A stretch of DNA of 64,000 nucleotides from Paracoccaceae bacterium (GCA_026989055.1 JALSKC010000017.1:29517-93516), one strand, 5' to 3'. Counted from the stretch's first letter, positions 36,752 through 46,788 are shown. Numbers and translations are program-made. The notes: generated by a model not told the origin, from the letters alone.

Positions 36752-37851
36752 CAGGTCTCCCTCGTCTCGAAATCGATGCGCGGATCGACGAAGACATACA
36801 TCAGATCCGAAAGAATGCCGACCAGAAGGCCGATCAGCCCGAAGAAGAACAGCGTTCCGAAGATGATCGGATAGTCGCGCGCCAGCGCCGCCTCGAAGCC
36901 GAGCCGGCCCAGCCCGTCAAGCGAGAACAGGGTCTCGATGATCACCGAACCACCGAAGAACACCCCGATGAACAGGGCCGGAAAGCCGGCGATGACGATC
37001 AGCATGGCGTTGCGGAACACATGCCCGTAGAGCACCCGGCGTTCGGACAGGCCCTTGGCGCGGGCCGTGATCACGTATTGCTTCCTGATCTCGTCGAGAA
37101 AGGAGTTCTTGGTCAGCAGCGTCATCGTGGCAAAGCCGGAAATGGAACTGGCCACCACCGGCAGGGCGATGTGCCAGAAATAGTCGGCCACCTTGCCCAG
37201 CAGCGAAAGCTCTTCCCAGTTGTCCGAGGTCAGCCCGCGCAACGGGAAGATCTGCCAGTAGGAGCCGCCGGCAAACAGCACCAGCAGCAGGATGGCGAAC
37301 AAAAAACCGGGGATCGCATAGCCGACGATGATCAGCGCACTGGTCCAGGTGTCAAAGCGCGAGCCGTCCTTCACCGCCTTGCGGATGCCCAGCGGGATCG
37401 ACACCAGATAGGCCAGCAGCGTGGACCACAGCCCCAGGGTGATCGACACCGGCAGCTTGTCCCAGACCAGTGCCAGCACGCGCTCGTTGCGAAAGTAGCT
37501 TTCGCCGAAGTCGAAGCGGACATAGTTCCACATCATGTTCAGGAAGCGCTCCAGCGGCGGCTTGTCGAAGCCGAACTGGCGCTCCAGTTCGAGGATGAAT
37601 TCCTCGGGCAGGCCGCGGGCGCCGATGTATTTCGAACTGACCGATCCCTCGCGCGCGGTGGTGACGTTCTCGCGGGTTTCGCTGGCCCCCCCGGCGATGG
37701 TCTCGAACACGTCGCCCTCGCCCTGCATCTGGGCGATGATCTGCTCGACCGGACCGCCGGGAACGAACTGGGTCAGGGTGAAGTTGATGATCATGATCCC
37801 CAGCAATGTGGGGATCACGAGCAGCAACCTGCGGACGATATAGGCGCCCAT
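36751..37851 (-). CDS. yejB: Peptide ABC transporter permease (YejB type)
   Basis: 366-residue permease. The first helix starts [20 protein letters not shown], and a long loop (about 40-130) is characteristic of YejB compared with DppB. The EAA loop [19 protein letters not shown] lies at about 258-276. Partner of YejE; the start is 27 bases after yejA. Confidence 0.93.
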   Translation of the reverse strand: MGAYIVRRLLLVIPTLLGIMIINFTLTQFVPGGPVEQIIAQMQGEGDVFETIAGGASETRENVTTAREGSVSSKYIGARGLPEEFILELERQFGFDKPPLERFLNMMWNYVRFDFGESYFRNERVLALVWDKLPVSITLGLWSTLLAYLVSIPLGIRKAVKDGSRFDTWTSALIIVGYAIPGFLFAILLLVLFAGGSYWQIFPLRGLTSDNWEELSLLGKVADYFWHIALPVVASSISGFATMTLLTKNSFLDEIRKQYVITARAKGLSERRVLYGHVFRNAMLIVIAGFPALFIGVFFGGSVIIETLFSLDGLGRLGFEAALARDYPIIFGTLFFFGLIGLLVGILSDLMYVFVDPRIDFETRET

Positions 37852-37878
37852 GCGCTGCGACCTTTTCCCGGCTGCGTT

Positions 37879-39786
37879 CTACTGGAAGGCGCCCGCCTCC
37901 TTCAGGGCGGCGGCCTTGTCGGCGTTCACCCACCAGAAGTCGAGATGCCCGAGCGCATAGGGCGGCAGGTTCTCCGGGTATTCGAACATGTCGTAATAGG
38001 CCACGGTGTGCACGTCCTTGTACCACTGCGGCACCCAGAAGCGCAGGGCGCGCAGCACCCGGTCGAGCGCGCTCACGGCCGGGTCCAGCTCTTCCTTGGT
38101 TTCGGCACGCCGGATCACCTCGATCAGCGCATCGACCGCCGGATGCTTGAGCCCGGGAGAGTTGAACACCGACACGTCGGCGTCTTCCGAGCCGAACATC
38201 TGCGCCAGCCCCGAGCCGGGCTCGTAGCCCAGCGCCAGGTTGTCGTTCACCGTGTCGTAGTCGAAGGCATAGCGGCGGTCGATCCATTGCGCGGGATCCA
38301 CCCGGTCGAGCACCGCATCGACGCCGATCTTGCGCAGGTTGTCCACATAGGGGTTCACGATCCGGTCAAAGGCCGGAGAACGCTGCAGGAATTCCACCCG
38401 CAGGGTTTCGCCCGCGGCGTTGCGGCGCATGCCGTCATCGCCCACGGTCCAGCCGGCCTCGTCCAGCAGCTTGCCGGCCTTGCGGGCATTGGCCCGGTCG
38501 AAAGCCTGGTCGGCGCGCGACACCGGCGCCATCACCGGGTCGCTGTCCAGAACGCCGGGCGGCAGCAGATCGGCGATCGGCTCCAGCACCCTGAGCTCGG
38601 CCTCGGAGGGCGGGCCTTCGGGCTCGAGATAGCTGTTCTCGACGAAGGAATGAATCCGCTCGTAGAGGCCGTAGAACAGGCTTTCGTTGGACCATTCGAA
38701 GTTGAACATCAGCCCCAGCGCCTCGCGCACGCGGGGATCCTGGAACCTTTCGCGCCTGAGATTGATCACGAAGGACTGGCCCGAGGCCATGGTACCGTCG
38801 GGCAGCTCTGCCTTGACCACCCAGCCCTTTTCCAGCGCCGGGAAGTCGTAGCCCGTGGCCCATTGCTTGGACGAGTTTTCAATGCGGAAGGTATAGGCGC
38901 CGGCCTTGAAGCCTTCGAAGGCGGCGTTGCTGTCGGCGAAATATTCCACCCGGATGGTGTCGAAATTGTTGCGTCCGACATTGATCGGCAGATCCTTGCC
39001 CCAGTAGTCGTCGCGACGCCGGTAGATCACGCGCTCGTTGATGTCGAAGCTCTCCAGCACATAGGGGCCGGTGCCCATGAAGGGCTCGTCGCTGGTTTCG
39101 TCCAGCCGGAGGCCGGTCCTTTCGAACCAGGCCCTGGACAGGACGCCGGTAGAGCCGGCCTGGTCGATCCGGTCGAATTTCGGGCTGTCGGGAACGAAGG
39201 TGAATTTCACGGTGCGTTCGTCCAGCGCCTCGACGCTCTGGATGATCCGCGACACGCCTTCGCGGTAGGAGGGCAGGCCCTGTTCCATGAACAGCTCATG
39301 GGTGAACACCACGTCATCGGCGGTAACCGGGGTGCCGTCGGAGAAGGTCACCCCGTCGCGCAGGCGGAAGATCACCCAGGAATGATCCTCGGGGTATTCC
39401 AGGGTTTCGCAGATCAGGCAGTAGCTGGCGCCGATCTCGTCGGCGGTGCCGGTCATCAGCCGCTCCAGGGAGAGGCCGGCGCCCCAGGCGGAAACGCCCT
39501 TGCGGGCATAGGGGTTGAAGCTGTCGAAGGTGCCCTGCGACCAGATCGCGATTTCCCCGCCCTTGGGGGCGTCCGGGTTCACATAGTCGAGATGCTTGAA
39601 ATCGGCCGGATATTTCAGCTCTCCGAAGCGCTTGAAGCCGTGCGCGATCGTGGTTTCCTGCGCCACGGCCGCCGCTGCCCAGAATGCGGCGACAAGCAGC
39701 ATCGCCAGACCCGCAACCGGAAGCCGCAGCGATACGGCACTCCGCTGCCGGGCACGGGCGATGGCCTGGGGGCGACGATCATTCAT
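37879..39786 (-). CDS. yejA: Periplasmic peptide-binding protein (YejA type, SBP family 5)
   Basis: 635-residue solute-binding protein with a signal peptide (basic NDRRPQAIARARQRS, hydrophobic 19-38, cleavage near AVA at about 42). The family 5 signature is in the body (DGVTFSDGTPVTADDVVFTHE at about 147-167). YejABEF imports oligopeptides and, in E. coli, microcin C, and aids resistance to antimicrobial peptides in Brucella. The order yejA-B-E-F with tight overlaps marks one operon. Nothing in the sequence shows the natural substrate. Confidence 0.92.
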   Translation of the reverse strand: MNDRRPQAIARARQRSAVSLRLPVAGLAMLLVAAFWAAAAVAQETTIAHGFKRFGELKYPADFKHLDYVNPDAPKGGEIAIWSQGTFDSFNPYARKGVSAWGAGLSLERLMTGTADEIGASYCLICETLEYPEDHSWVIFRLRDGVTFSDGTPVTADDVVFTHELFMEQGLPSYREGVSRIIQSVEALDERTVKFTFVPDSPKFDRIDQAGSTGVLSRAWFERTGLRLDETSDEPFMGTGPYVLESFDINERVIYRRRDDYWGKDLPINVGRNNFDTIRVEYFADSNAAFEGFKAGAYTFRIENSSKQWATGYDFPALEKGWVVKAELPDGTMASGQSFVINLRRERFQDPRVREALGLMFNFEWSNESLFYGLYERIHSFVENSYLEPEGPPSEAELRVLEPIADLLPPGVLDSDPVMAPVSRADQAFDRANARKAGKLLDEAGWTVGDDGMRRNAAGETLRVEFLQRSPAFDRIVNPYVDNLRKIGVDAVLDRVDPAQWIDRRYAFDYDTVNDNLALGYEPGSGLAQMFGSEDADVSVFNSPGLKHPAVDALIEVIRRAETKEELDPAVSALDRVLRALRFWVPQWYKDVHTVAYYDMFEYPENLPPYALGHLDFWWVNADKAAALKEAGAFQ

Positions 39787-40128
39787 CGAGGGTTCCTCCG
39801 TGCTTGCGTGCGCATCGGCCGCGGCGCGGCCTGTTCTGCCGGCTCCGAGCGTAAGGGCGGGTGCGGCGGCAGATCAAGATGTTATTGCCGCATGAAGCGG
39901 GATTCGGCCGGCCCTGCGATCATTTCCCTGCGATCATTTCTTCGTGCATGTGCCGTCGTGCATGTGCCGCCCCTTGCTGATGCGGCATCGGCGCGTCGCC
40001 CGGCACGCGCTTCCGCCGCCCGGAAGAACGGCCGGCCGTCCCCTTTCCGGCGCAGCAGCGCCCGGCCCCGCAGGCCGCGCCCGGCCCCGCAGCCGGCGCA
40101 CGACCGCTACGCGACCGATGCGACGGGC
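39787..40128. other. 342-bp gap upstream of yejA with two tandem duplications
   Basis: No gene seen. CCCTGCGATCATTT is doubled (39912-39939) and CGTGCATGTGCCG is doubled with a 1-base spacer (39943-39969). The yejABEF promoter must be here; GGAGG precedes the yejA ATG but -10/-35 boxes are not clear. Confidence 0.6.
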
Positions 40129-40650
40129 TCAGCCGCCCAGCGATTCGAGATAGGCGATCAGGTTGGCCCGGTCCTTCACCTTCTTCAGGCCGGAAAAGGT
40201 CATCTTGGTGCCCGGAGCGAAGCCCTTGGGGTTTTCCAGGAAGGCGCTCAGCAGCTCCGGCGTCCAGCTGCCTTCAAGCCCGCTGAGCGCACCGGAATAG
40301 CCGAACCCCTCGACCGAGGCGATATCCTTCCCGACGATCCCGTAGAGGCTGGGGCCGGTGGAGTTGTCGCCCGGCGTGACCTTGTGACAGGCCTTGCACT
40401 TGGCGAACACCTTCGCCCCCCGTTCCGGATCGGCCGCCGCGAGCAGGGCTGCGAAATCTTCCTCCTCGGCCGCCTCCTGCGCAGGGGCGCCTTCTTCCAC
40501 CTCGATCGGATAGGCCTTCGCGGCCTCCTTTTCCTCGCCATGTCCGCTGCCGAAATACAGGCTCTGCGCCGCCCAGTTTCCGAGCAGGAAGATCAGAAGG
40601 GTGCCGCAGAGGGCGCCGACGGTCTTGGTCATTGTCATTGTGTCGAACAT
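40129..40650 (-). CDS. Membrane-anchored cytochrome c (c2/cy-like)
   Basis: 173-residue protein with an uncleaved N-terminal helix (about residues 9-32), an acidic Glu/Ala-rich linker (38-66), and a class I cytochrome c domain with CKACH at 85-89, GPSLYGIVGK, and distal Met in GTKMTF (about 149-154). This is the build of Rhodobacter cytochrome cy, which carries electrons from bc1 to cbb3 oxidase without diffusing, and of CycM in related bacteria. Divergent from pheA across 117 bases. Confidence 0.9.
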   Translation of the reverse strand: MFDTMTMTKTVGALCGTLLIFLLGNWAAQSLYFGSGHGEEKEAAKAYPIEVEEGAPAQEAAEEEDFAALLAAADPERGAKVFAKCKACHKVTPGDNSTGPSLYGIVGKDIASVEGFGYSGALSGLEGSWTPELLSAFLENPKGFAPGTKMTFSGLKKVKDRANLIAYLESLGG

Positions 40651-40767
40651 GTCGCGTTCCGTCTCATCGGGAATTTCCGCGCTATCTACCCGCTTCCCCG
40701 CACAAGTTTCAAGCTATAAGAGGCGCGACCAAACGCCCATGCTGCCCGAAACGGACGAAACCGAAAG

Positions 40768-41598
40768 ATGCACGCACGAATAGCCTTCCAGGGGGAACCC
40801 GGTGCCTATTCGCACCAGGCCTGCCGCGATTACCGCCCGGAGATGCAGCCGGTGCCCTGCCCTTCCTTCGAAGAGGTGATCGAGACCGTGCGCCGGGGCG
40901 AGGCCGATCTGGCCATGCTTCCGGTGGAGAACACCACCTACGGGCGGGTGGCCGACATCCACCGGCTGCTGCCGGCCTCGGGGCTGCATATCGTGGACGA
41001 AGCCTTCGTGCGGGTGCATATCAGCCTGATGGCCAGGCCGGGCGCAACGCTGCGCGACATCCGCCTGGTGCGCGCCCACCCGGTGCTGCTGCCGCAGTGC
41101 CGCGATTTCCTGCGCGAACACGGGATCGCCGGCGAGGCGGCGGCCGACAGCGCCGGGGCGGCGGCGGCGGTTGCCAGGAGCGATGATGCCTCCGTGGGGG
41201 CGCTGGCTTCCGATCTCGCGGCCGAGATCCACGGGCTGGAAATCCTCGCCCGCCACATCGAAGATCACGGCCACAACACCACCCGCTTCCTGATCATGGC
41301 CCGCGAACCGGACCTGAGCCGGCGGGGCGAGGCCGGGATGATCACTTCCTTCGTCTTCCGGGTGCGCAACATCCCGGCCGCCCTCTACAAGGCGCTGGGC
41401 GGGTTCGCCACCAACGGCGTGAACATGACCAAGCTGGAAAGCTACATGGTGGACGGCTCGTTCTCCGCCACCCAGTTCTATGCCGACATCGAAGGCCACC
41501 CGGACGATCGAAACGTCCGCCTGGCCCTGGAAGAGCTGGACTACTTCACCTCGGAGATGACGCTGCTCGGGGTCTATCCGGCCGACCGGAAACGCTGA
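40768..41598 (+). CDS. pheA: Prephenate dehydratase
   Basis: 276-residue enzyme making phenylpyruvate in phenylalanine synthesis. The catalytic domain (1-180) has IAFQGEPGAYSH (5-16), the substrate block LPVENTTYGRV and the active-site region NTTRFLIM at about 170-177. A C-terminal ACT domain (about 193-270) with ESYMVDGSFSATQF includes the phenylalanine-binding ESRP-like stretch as KLESYM. No chorismate mutase domain is fused. Confidence 0.95.
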   Translation: MHARIAFQGEPGAYSHQACRDYRPEMQPVPCPSFEEVIETVRRGEADLAMLPVENTTYGRVADIHRLLPASGLHIVDEAFVRVHISLMARPGATLRDIRLVRAHPVLLPQCRDFLREHGIAGEAAADSAGAAAAVARSDDASVGALASDLAAEIHGLEILARHIEDHGHNTTRFLIMAREPDLSRRGEAGMITSFVFRVRNIPAALYKALGGFATNGVNMTKLESYMVDGSFSATQFYADIEGHPDDRNVRLALEELDYFTSEMTLLGVYPADRKR

Positions 41599-41710
41599 AC
41601 CGCGCGCACGGAGGAACGGAGCGGGATCACCACGCAAAGGCTGGCGCTGCCCGCGACGGGCCGGCGATCCGGGGCCGCCGGGGCCGGCTGCGTCGCCCCC
41701 GATCTGCGCG

Positions 41711-41772
41711 CCCCCGGGAAACGCCCCCCGGGAAACGCCCCCTCGGGAAATGCCCCCCGGGAAACGCCCCCG
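41711..41772. repeat. Imperfect 16-bp tandem repeats (CCCCGGGAAACGCC x4)
   Basis: Four near-copies of CCCCGGGAAACGCC with small length changes, between the convergent pheA and SRPBCC genes. The units are partly palindromic (CCCCGGG), but there is no U-tract to call a terminator. Confidence 0.8.
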
Positions 41773-41802
41773 ATCCCGACATGGCGAAGACCCTGCCGCT
41801 GC

Positions 41803-42285
41803 TCAGGAAACGCCGTCGCCGAAAGGGCCGGAAAACCGCGCCTCGACCTCTTCGGCGAAGTCGGCGACCCGCCGGGCGAAACGCGCACTCAGGCGGGCCT
41901 TTCCCAGCTTCATGGACTGGATCAGCAACCGCGCGGAAATGGTTCTCGGGCGCAGCTCGAGCCCGACCCGCAACCGCGTGTGCCGGCGCGAAAGCGCCAG
42001 CAGCCCGATCTCGAAATCGCTTTCCACCCCGCCCGACACGGTATGGATGCAGAACCCCTCGGGAGGTTCGAAGCGCGCCAGGCGGCTGCTCAGCCGCCGC
42101 TGCCGGCCACGGAAGCGGAAGCCTGCGTCCCAGCTCATGCCCTCGGCGATTCCGGGCAGGGAATCGGTGCGCACGATCTCCACGCCGCGGCGCAGGAACT
42201 GGCGCATGTGCGCCTCGAAATCCGCCGCCTGGCGGAACACGAAGTCGATCGGCGCGGCAATGTCCCGTCGGGTCGAAAACTTCAT
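41803..42285 (-). CDS. SRPBCC/polyketide-cyclase-like protein
   Basis: 160-residue cytoplasmic protein with the START/SRPBCC helix-grip pattern: MKFSTRRDIAAPIDFVF at the N-terminus, a mid beta-sheet (LSSRLARFEPPEGF, SDFEIGLLALSRRHTRL), and a long C-terminal helix (RFARRVADFAEEVEARF). No catalytic motif. Starts at the ATG at 42285; the upstream 61 codons are Ala/Gly/Arg-rich and not conserved. Function unknown. Confidence 0.75.
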   Translation of the reverse strand: MKFSTRRDIAAPIDFVFRQAADFEAHMRQFLRRGVEIVRTDSLPGIAEGMSWDAGFRFRGRQRRLSSRLARFEPPEGFCIHTVSGGVESDFEIGLLALSRRHTRLRVGLELRPRTISARLLIQSMKLGKARLSARFARRVADFAEEVEARFSGPFGDGVS

Positions 42286-42531
42286 CCTCGCTCCACCATC
42301 GATCCACTGCGCGCCGGCCCGCCCCCCTGCGCCCCCTGCGCGCGGGCACCCGGTGCAGGCTACCGTCGAGGGGCGCAAGGCGCTGCCCTGCGCGCGGGCA
42401 CCCGCTCCGGGCCGTGCGGGCAGGGCCCGATCCGTCCTGCTATAGCGGCAGCCCGCCACCGCCCGCAAGCCGTTCCTCCCTGCCGACCGGGCGAGCGCGC
42501 ACCGCTCCGGCGCGGTGCCCGGAAGGGCGCT

Positions 42532-45500
42532 TCAGGATGCGGCGGCCAGCAGCGAGGCATTGCCGCCGGCGGCCGTGGTGTCGATGCAGAGGTGGCGTTC
42601 GAGCTGGCACCAGCGATCGAAATGGCGGGCGCAGATCAGCGGCAGGATCGGCCCCTCGCGGGCGGCCAGCGCCCGGCGGGCCGCGCGCCGGTCGTCCCGG
42701 TCGCTCCAGAGCACCGCGCCGGCGAAACCGCGCAACCGGCCCAGCGCGGCCCGCTCCAGAACGCCGTCAACCGCGTCCGGGCCGCGCGCGCCGGGGGCCA
42801 CGATCACCGGCGCGCAGCCGTTGCGCCGGACGATCTCGGCCTGTGTCTGCGCATCCTCGATGCTTGCCCCGAGACACAGGATCACCCCGCGCCCGTAGCC
42901 GGAAAGCCGGTTGCTTTCTCCGGTCGGCCCCGGCATCGAGCGCTGCCAGAGCGCCGCTTCGGGCAGGCTGGCGGCGGCGGCGTCGATCAGGCGCTGCACC
43001 GCGGCCTCGTCGGCCCTGGGACCGCCCACGAAGGCAGGCTGCAGCACGAGCGGGCGCGTCAGCCGCTCCACATAGAACGGACCTCCCGCCTTCGGGCCGG
43101 TGCCCGAAAGCCCTTCGCCGCCGAAAGGCTGGCTGGCGACGATGGCGCCGATCTGGTTGCGGTTGACGTAGATGTTTCCGACCCGAAGCCGCGCGGTTGC
43201 CGCCGCGATCCGGTCATCGATGCGCGAATGCATGCCGAAGGTCAGCCCGAAACCGCTGGCGTTGATCTGCGCGATCACCTCGTCGAGCCCGGCGGCAGGG
43301 AAGGTCGCCACATGCAGGACCGGGCCGAAAACCTCGCGCCTTACCTGCCCGATGCCCTCGACCCGGATCACCGCCGGCCCCAGGAAATACCCGCCCGGCG
43401 GCGCCTCGAGCTGCTTCAGAAGCCGCCCCTCGCGGCGCGCTTCCTCCACATGGGCGGCGATCTCGCGCCGGGCCCTCTCGTCGATCAGCGGGCCGATGTC
43501 GGTGCTCACCGACCACGGATCGCCGAGGCGCAGTTCGTCCATCGCGCCGAACAGCATTTCGAGGAATCCTTCGGCCACCTCCTGCTGCAGGTAAAGCACC
43601 CGCAGCGCCGAACAGCGCTGCCCGGCCGAGCGGAAGGCCGAGGTCAGCACGTCGCGCACCGCCTGCTCGGGCAGCGCGGTGCTGTCCACGATCATCGCGT
43701 TGATGCCGCCGGTTTCAGCGATCAGCGGGGCCTCGGGCGGGGCGGCGACGGCCATCGCACGGGCGATCCTGCGCGCGGTGGCGACAGAGCCGGTAAAGCA
43801 CAGCCCGCCCAGCCGTTCCGAGGCAGTCAGCGCGGCCCCCACCTCGCCGCCGCGCCCCGGCAGCAGCTGCAGCGCCGCGCGCGGCACCCCCGCCTCGTGC
43901 AGCAGCCGCACCGCCAGATGGGCCACCAGCGGCGCAGCCTCTGCCGGCTTGGCAAGCACCGCATTGCCGGCGGCCAGTGCAGCGGCCACCTGGCCGGTGA
44001 AGATCGCCAGCGGAAAGTTCCAGGGAGAGATGCAGCCGATCACGCCACAGGCCTCGGCCCCGGCCAGCCGTTCGCCCTCGGCACCGTAGTAATGGAGGAA
44101 GTCCACCGCCTCGCGCAACTCGGCCACCGCATCCTCGGCGGTCTTGCCCGCCTCGCGCGCGAGCAGGGCGAAGATCTCTCCATGCGCGGCCTCGAACATC
44201 CCGGCCGCCCGGCGCAGCACCGCGTGGCGCTCGGCAGGCGATGCCCTCCAGGGCCGGGCTGACGCCGCCGCAGCCTCGACATCGGCCGGAGCGGCCAGGA
44301 CGACGCTTCCCGGTTCGTCCCGCGGGTCGGCAGGGTTGCGCACCGCCATGACCTCCCGCTCCACCGCCGGCGGCCCGACCGCCAGAAGCGGCCCGGCCTG
44401 CCAGCGCAGGTTGCGGAACGGCGCGCGCGCGGCCTCGAACCCGGCCAGAGGAAGCGGGTCGCGCAGCTCGTGGCCGCACGAATTGGCCCGCAGCGGCGCG
44501 AACAGCCGCGCCGGCGGCACGATCGCCGGGTTCAGCGGGCCGGGGGCGGCATCCAGCGCCTCGAAGGGATCGGCGCAGATTTCCTCCGGCGAGGCTTCGG
44601 GCGACAGGAGCCGGTTCACGAAGGAGCTGTTGGCGCCGTTTTCCAGCAGCCGTCGCACCAGATAGGCCAGAAGGTCGCGATGCGTGCCGACCGGGGCGTA
44701 GATCCGGCACCGCGTCCCGGCGCGCTCGCGCACCAGGTCGTGCAGCGCCTCGCCCATGCCGTGCAGGCGCTGGAACTCGAATTCCGCACCCGCTTCCGCG
44801 GCCATTTCCAGCACCGTGGCCACGGTGTGGGCATTGTGGGTGGCGAACTGCCCATAGAGGCGGCCGGACATCCCGAGCAGCTTGTGCGCGCAGCACAGAT
44901 AGGCGACATCTGTCGCCTCCTTGCGCTGGAAGACCGGAAAGCCGGCCAGCCCCTGCACCTGGGCCGCCTTGATCTCGCTGTCCCAGTAGGCGCCCTTGAC
45001 CAGGCGCACCATGAGCCGCCGGTCGTGCCTGCGCGCCAGCGCATGCAGCCAGTCGAGCACGGCTCCGGCGCGCTTGCCGTAGGCCTGCACCACCATGCCG
45101 AATCCGTCCCATCCGGCCAGCGCATCATCGCGCAGCACGGCCTCGGCCACATCCAGCGACAGCTCCAGCCGGTCGGCCTCCTCGGCGTCGATGTTGAGCC
45201 CCATTCCCAGCGCCGCCGCCCGCCGGGCCAGCGCGCCCACGCGCGGGACGAGCCCGGCCATCACCCGGTCTGCCTGGGTGGCCTCGTAGCGCGGGTGCAG
45301 TGCCGAAAGCTTGATCGAGATGCCGGGGTTGTCGCGGACCCGCCTTCCCCTGCACAGGGGGGCAAGCGCCTCGATCGAACCCATGTAGGCGGCGAAATTG
45401 CGCGCGGCATCGGCCGCCGTCATCGCCGCTTCGCCGAGCATGTCGTAGGAATGGGTGAACCCTCGCGCCCGCATCGGAGCACCACGGGCTATGGCTTCCT

Positions 45501-46026
45501 CGATGCTTTCCCCCAGCACGAACTGCCGCCCCATCTCCCGCATGGCGCGGGAAACGGCGGCCCGGATCACCGGCTCGCCCAGCCGCCGCAGGGCGGCTTT
45601 CAGCGTGGCGGCGATCCCGTCTCCGCCGTCGCTCAGCACCCGCCCCGTGAGCATGAGCGCCCAGGTCGAGGCATTCACCAGCGACGAGGCCGAGCGGCCC
45701 AGATGGGCGTTCCAGGCCGATGGCGCGATCTTGTCCTCGATCAGCTCGTCCACGGTTTCCGCATCGGGCACCCGCAGCAGCGCCTCGGCCAGGCACATCA
45801 GCGCGATGCCCTCGTCGGTGGACAGGCCGTATTCGGCCAGGAAGACCTCCATCAGCCCCGGGCGGGCGGTGGCGCGGATTTCCCCGACCAGGGAAACGGC
45901 ACGCGCCTGCGCCCGCGCGCGCAGCTCCGCCGAAGGCTCGTGAGCGCGCCGCAGGGCATCGAGAAGCGGCGCATCTTCCGCCAGCCGGAGCCGGCGGATT
46001 TCCTCGCGCAGCATGTCGGTCGCCAT
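42532..46026 (-). CDS. putA: Bifunctional proline dehydrogenase / glutamate-semialdehyde dehydrogenase
   Basis: 1164-residue enzyme that oxidises proline to glutamate. The N-terminal arm and dimer domain (about 1-130) are followed by the FAD proline dehydrogenase barrel (about 170-460, with SIKLSALHPRYEATQ and LMVRLVKGAYWDSEIK) and the aldehyde dehydrogenase module (about 550-1010) with ETGGINAMIVDST (Glu) and RSAGQRCSALR (catalytic Cys). A C-terminal extension of about 140 residues resembles the conserved PutA tail. There is no N-terminal ribbon-helix-helix domain, so PutA is not its own repressor; putR is divergent. The ATG at 46026 has GGAGG seven bases upstream; a TTG two codons earlier is less likely. 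Confidence 0.96.
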   Translation of the reverse strand: MATDMLREEIRRLRLAEDAPLLDALRRAHEPSAELRARAQARAVSLVGEIRATARPGLMEVFLAEYGLSTDEGIALMCLAEALLRVPDAETVDELIEDKIAPSAWNAHLGRSASSLVNASTWALMLTGRVLSDGGDGIAATLKAALRRLGEPVIRAAVSRAMREMGRQFVLGESIEEAIARGAPMRARGFTHSYDMLGEAAMTAADAARNFAAYMGSIEALAPLCRGRRVRDNPGISIKLSALHPRYEATQADRVMAGLVPRVGALARRAAALGMGLNIDAEEADRLELSLDVAEAVLRDDALAGWDGFGMVVQAYGKRAGAVLDWLHALARRHDRRLMVRLVKGAYWDSEIKAAQVQGLAGFPVFQRKEATDVAYLCCAHKLLGMSGRLYGQFATHNAHTVATVLEMAAEAGAEFEFQRLHGMGEALHDLVRERAGTRCRIYAPVGTHRDLLAYLVRRLLENGANSSFVNRLLSPEASPEEICADPFEALDAAPGPLNPAIVPPARLFAPLRANSCGHELRDPLPLAGFEAARAPFRNLRWQAGPLLAVGPPAVEREVMAVRNPADPRDEPGSVVLAAPADVEAAAASARPWRASPAERHAVLRRAAGMFEAAHGEIFALLAREAGKTAEDAVAELREAVDFLHYYGAEGERLAGAEACGVIGCISPWNFPLAIFTGQVAAALAAGNAVLAKPAEAAPLVAHLAVRLLHEAGVPRAALQLLPGRGGEVGAALTASERLGGLCFTGSVATARRIARAMAVAAPPEAPLIAETGGINAMIVDSTALPEQAVRDVLTSAFRSAGQRCSALRVLYLQQEVAEGFLEMLFGAMDELRLGDPWSVSTDIGPLIDERARREIAAHVEEARREGRLLKQLEAPPGGYFLGPAVIRVEGIGQVRREVFGPVLHVATFPAAGLDEVIAQINASGFGLTFGMHSRIDDRIAAATARLRVGNIYVNRNQIGAIVASQPFGGEGLSGTGPKAGGPFYVERLTRPLVLQPAFVGGPRADEAAVQRLIDAAAASLPEAALWQRSMPGPTGESNRLSGYGRGVILCLGASIEDAQTQAEIVRRNGCAPVIVAPGARGPDAVDGVLERAALGRLRGFAGAVLWSDRDDRRAARRALAAREGPILPLICARHFDRWCQLERHLCIDTTAAGGNASLLAAAS

Positions 46027-46080
46027 CGACAATCCTCCCCGCTGGTGACAGCAGAAACCGGGGAAAGGGTAGCAGATTCG

Positions 46081-46133
46081 GAATGGTCATGTTGGCCGTT
46101 ATGGATCATTCTGAAGCATGTTTAGGCTATAAT
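46081..46133. promoter_or_regulatory. putA-putR control region: dyad and TATAAT
   Basis: GAATGGTCAT (46081-46090) and ATGGATCATTC (46101-46111) form an imperfect dyad in this AT-richer gap. TATAAT stands at 46128-46133, 12 bases upstream of the putR ATG. Together they look like a PutR (Lrp-type) operator with a putR promoter, though no clear -35 is seen. Confidence 0.45.
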
Positions 46134-46144
46134 AAGGTCAGGAT

Positions 46145-46627
46145 ATGGTCGAAAAAACCGAAAGCGAAGGCAATCCGGATATTCTGGACCATTACGACAG
46201 GAAGATACTCGCCATTCTCTCGCGCGAGGGCAGGCTGCCGGTCACCGAGCTGGCGCACCGGGTGGGGCTGTCAAAGACGCCCTGCCGCCTGCGGCTGCGG
46301 CGGCTGCAGGAACGCGGGGTGATCCTCGGTTTCCGGGCGGTGATCGACCCGGCGAAACTGCGGCTGGAGCATGTCGCCTTTGTCGAGGTCAGGCTGTCGG
46401 ACACTTCCGAGCGCGCCCTGTCGGCCTTCAACGCGGCGGTGCGGGAACTGCCCGAAGTCGAGCAGTGCCACATGATCGCCGGCGCCTTCGACTACCTGCT
46501 GAAGGTCCGCACCACCGACATCAAGGCCTACCGCACGGTGCTGGGCGAAAAGATATCGGCGCTGCCGCATGTGGCAAGCACCTCCACCCATGTCTCGATG
46601 GAAGCGGTCAAGGACATGGCGGGCTGA
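46145..46627 (+). CDS. putR: Lrp/AsnC-family regulator of proline utilisation (PutR)
   Basis: 160-residue regulator. The AsnC helix-turn-helix spans about residues 12-65 (DHYDRKILAILSREGRLPVTELAHRVGLS region, read in parts), the ligand-binding RAM/ACT-like domain about 80-150 (HMIAGAFDYLLKVRTTD). In Rhodobacter, PutR activates putA in response to proline. Divergent from putA, which supports that role. The start has an AAGGTCAGG upstream. Confidence 0.92.
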   Translation: MVEKTESEGNPDILDHYDRKILAILSREGRLPVTELAHRVGLSKTPCRLRLRRLQERGVILGFRAVIDPAKLRLEHVAFVEVRLSDTSERALSAFNAAVRELPEVEQCHMIAGAFDYLLKVRTTDIKAYRTVLGEKISALPHVASTSTHVSMEAVKDMAG

Positions 46628-46646
46628 AAAGGGCGCAAGGCGCCCC
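46626..46646 (-). terminator. Possible terminator for the aldehyde dehydrogenase gene
   Basis: GGGCGC-AAG-GCGCCC at 46631-46645. On the minus strand the hairpin is followed by TTTT. It lies about 140 bases past the aldehyde dehydrogenase stop, at the end of the convergent putR. Short U-tract, so moderate. Confidence 0.45.
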
Positions 46647-46788
46647 GGCCTCCGGCAGAGAAGTGCCCGACGGCAGGAGCCGCTGCCCGTTCTTCGTCTG
46701 CCCGGAAACATCCTCGGGGCGAGCGGACCGGAGACCCCGGGGGGGCAGGCGGCTCCCTGCCCCCGCTGCAAGGCGCGCCCCGGCGCGG

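Noticed and set aside
37021..40719. A 1232-codon plus-strand frame over yejB, yejA and the cytochrome c gene
   Set aside because: Antisense shadow; the minus-strand genes have conserved motifs, overlaps and ribosome sites.
41711..41772. GC-rich dyads between pheA and the SRPBCC gene as a bidirectional terminator
   Set aside because: The CCCCGGG units are part of tandem repeats and neither strand has a U-tract.
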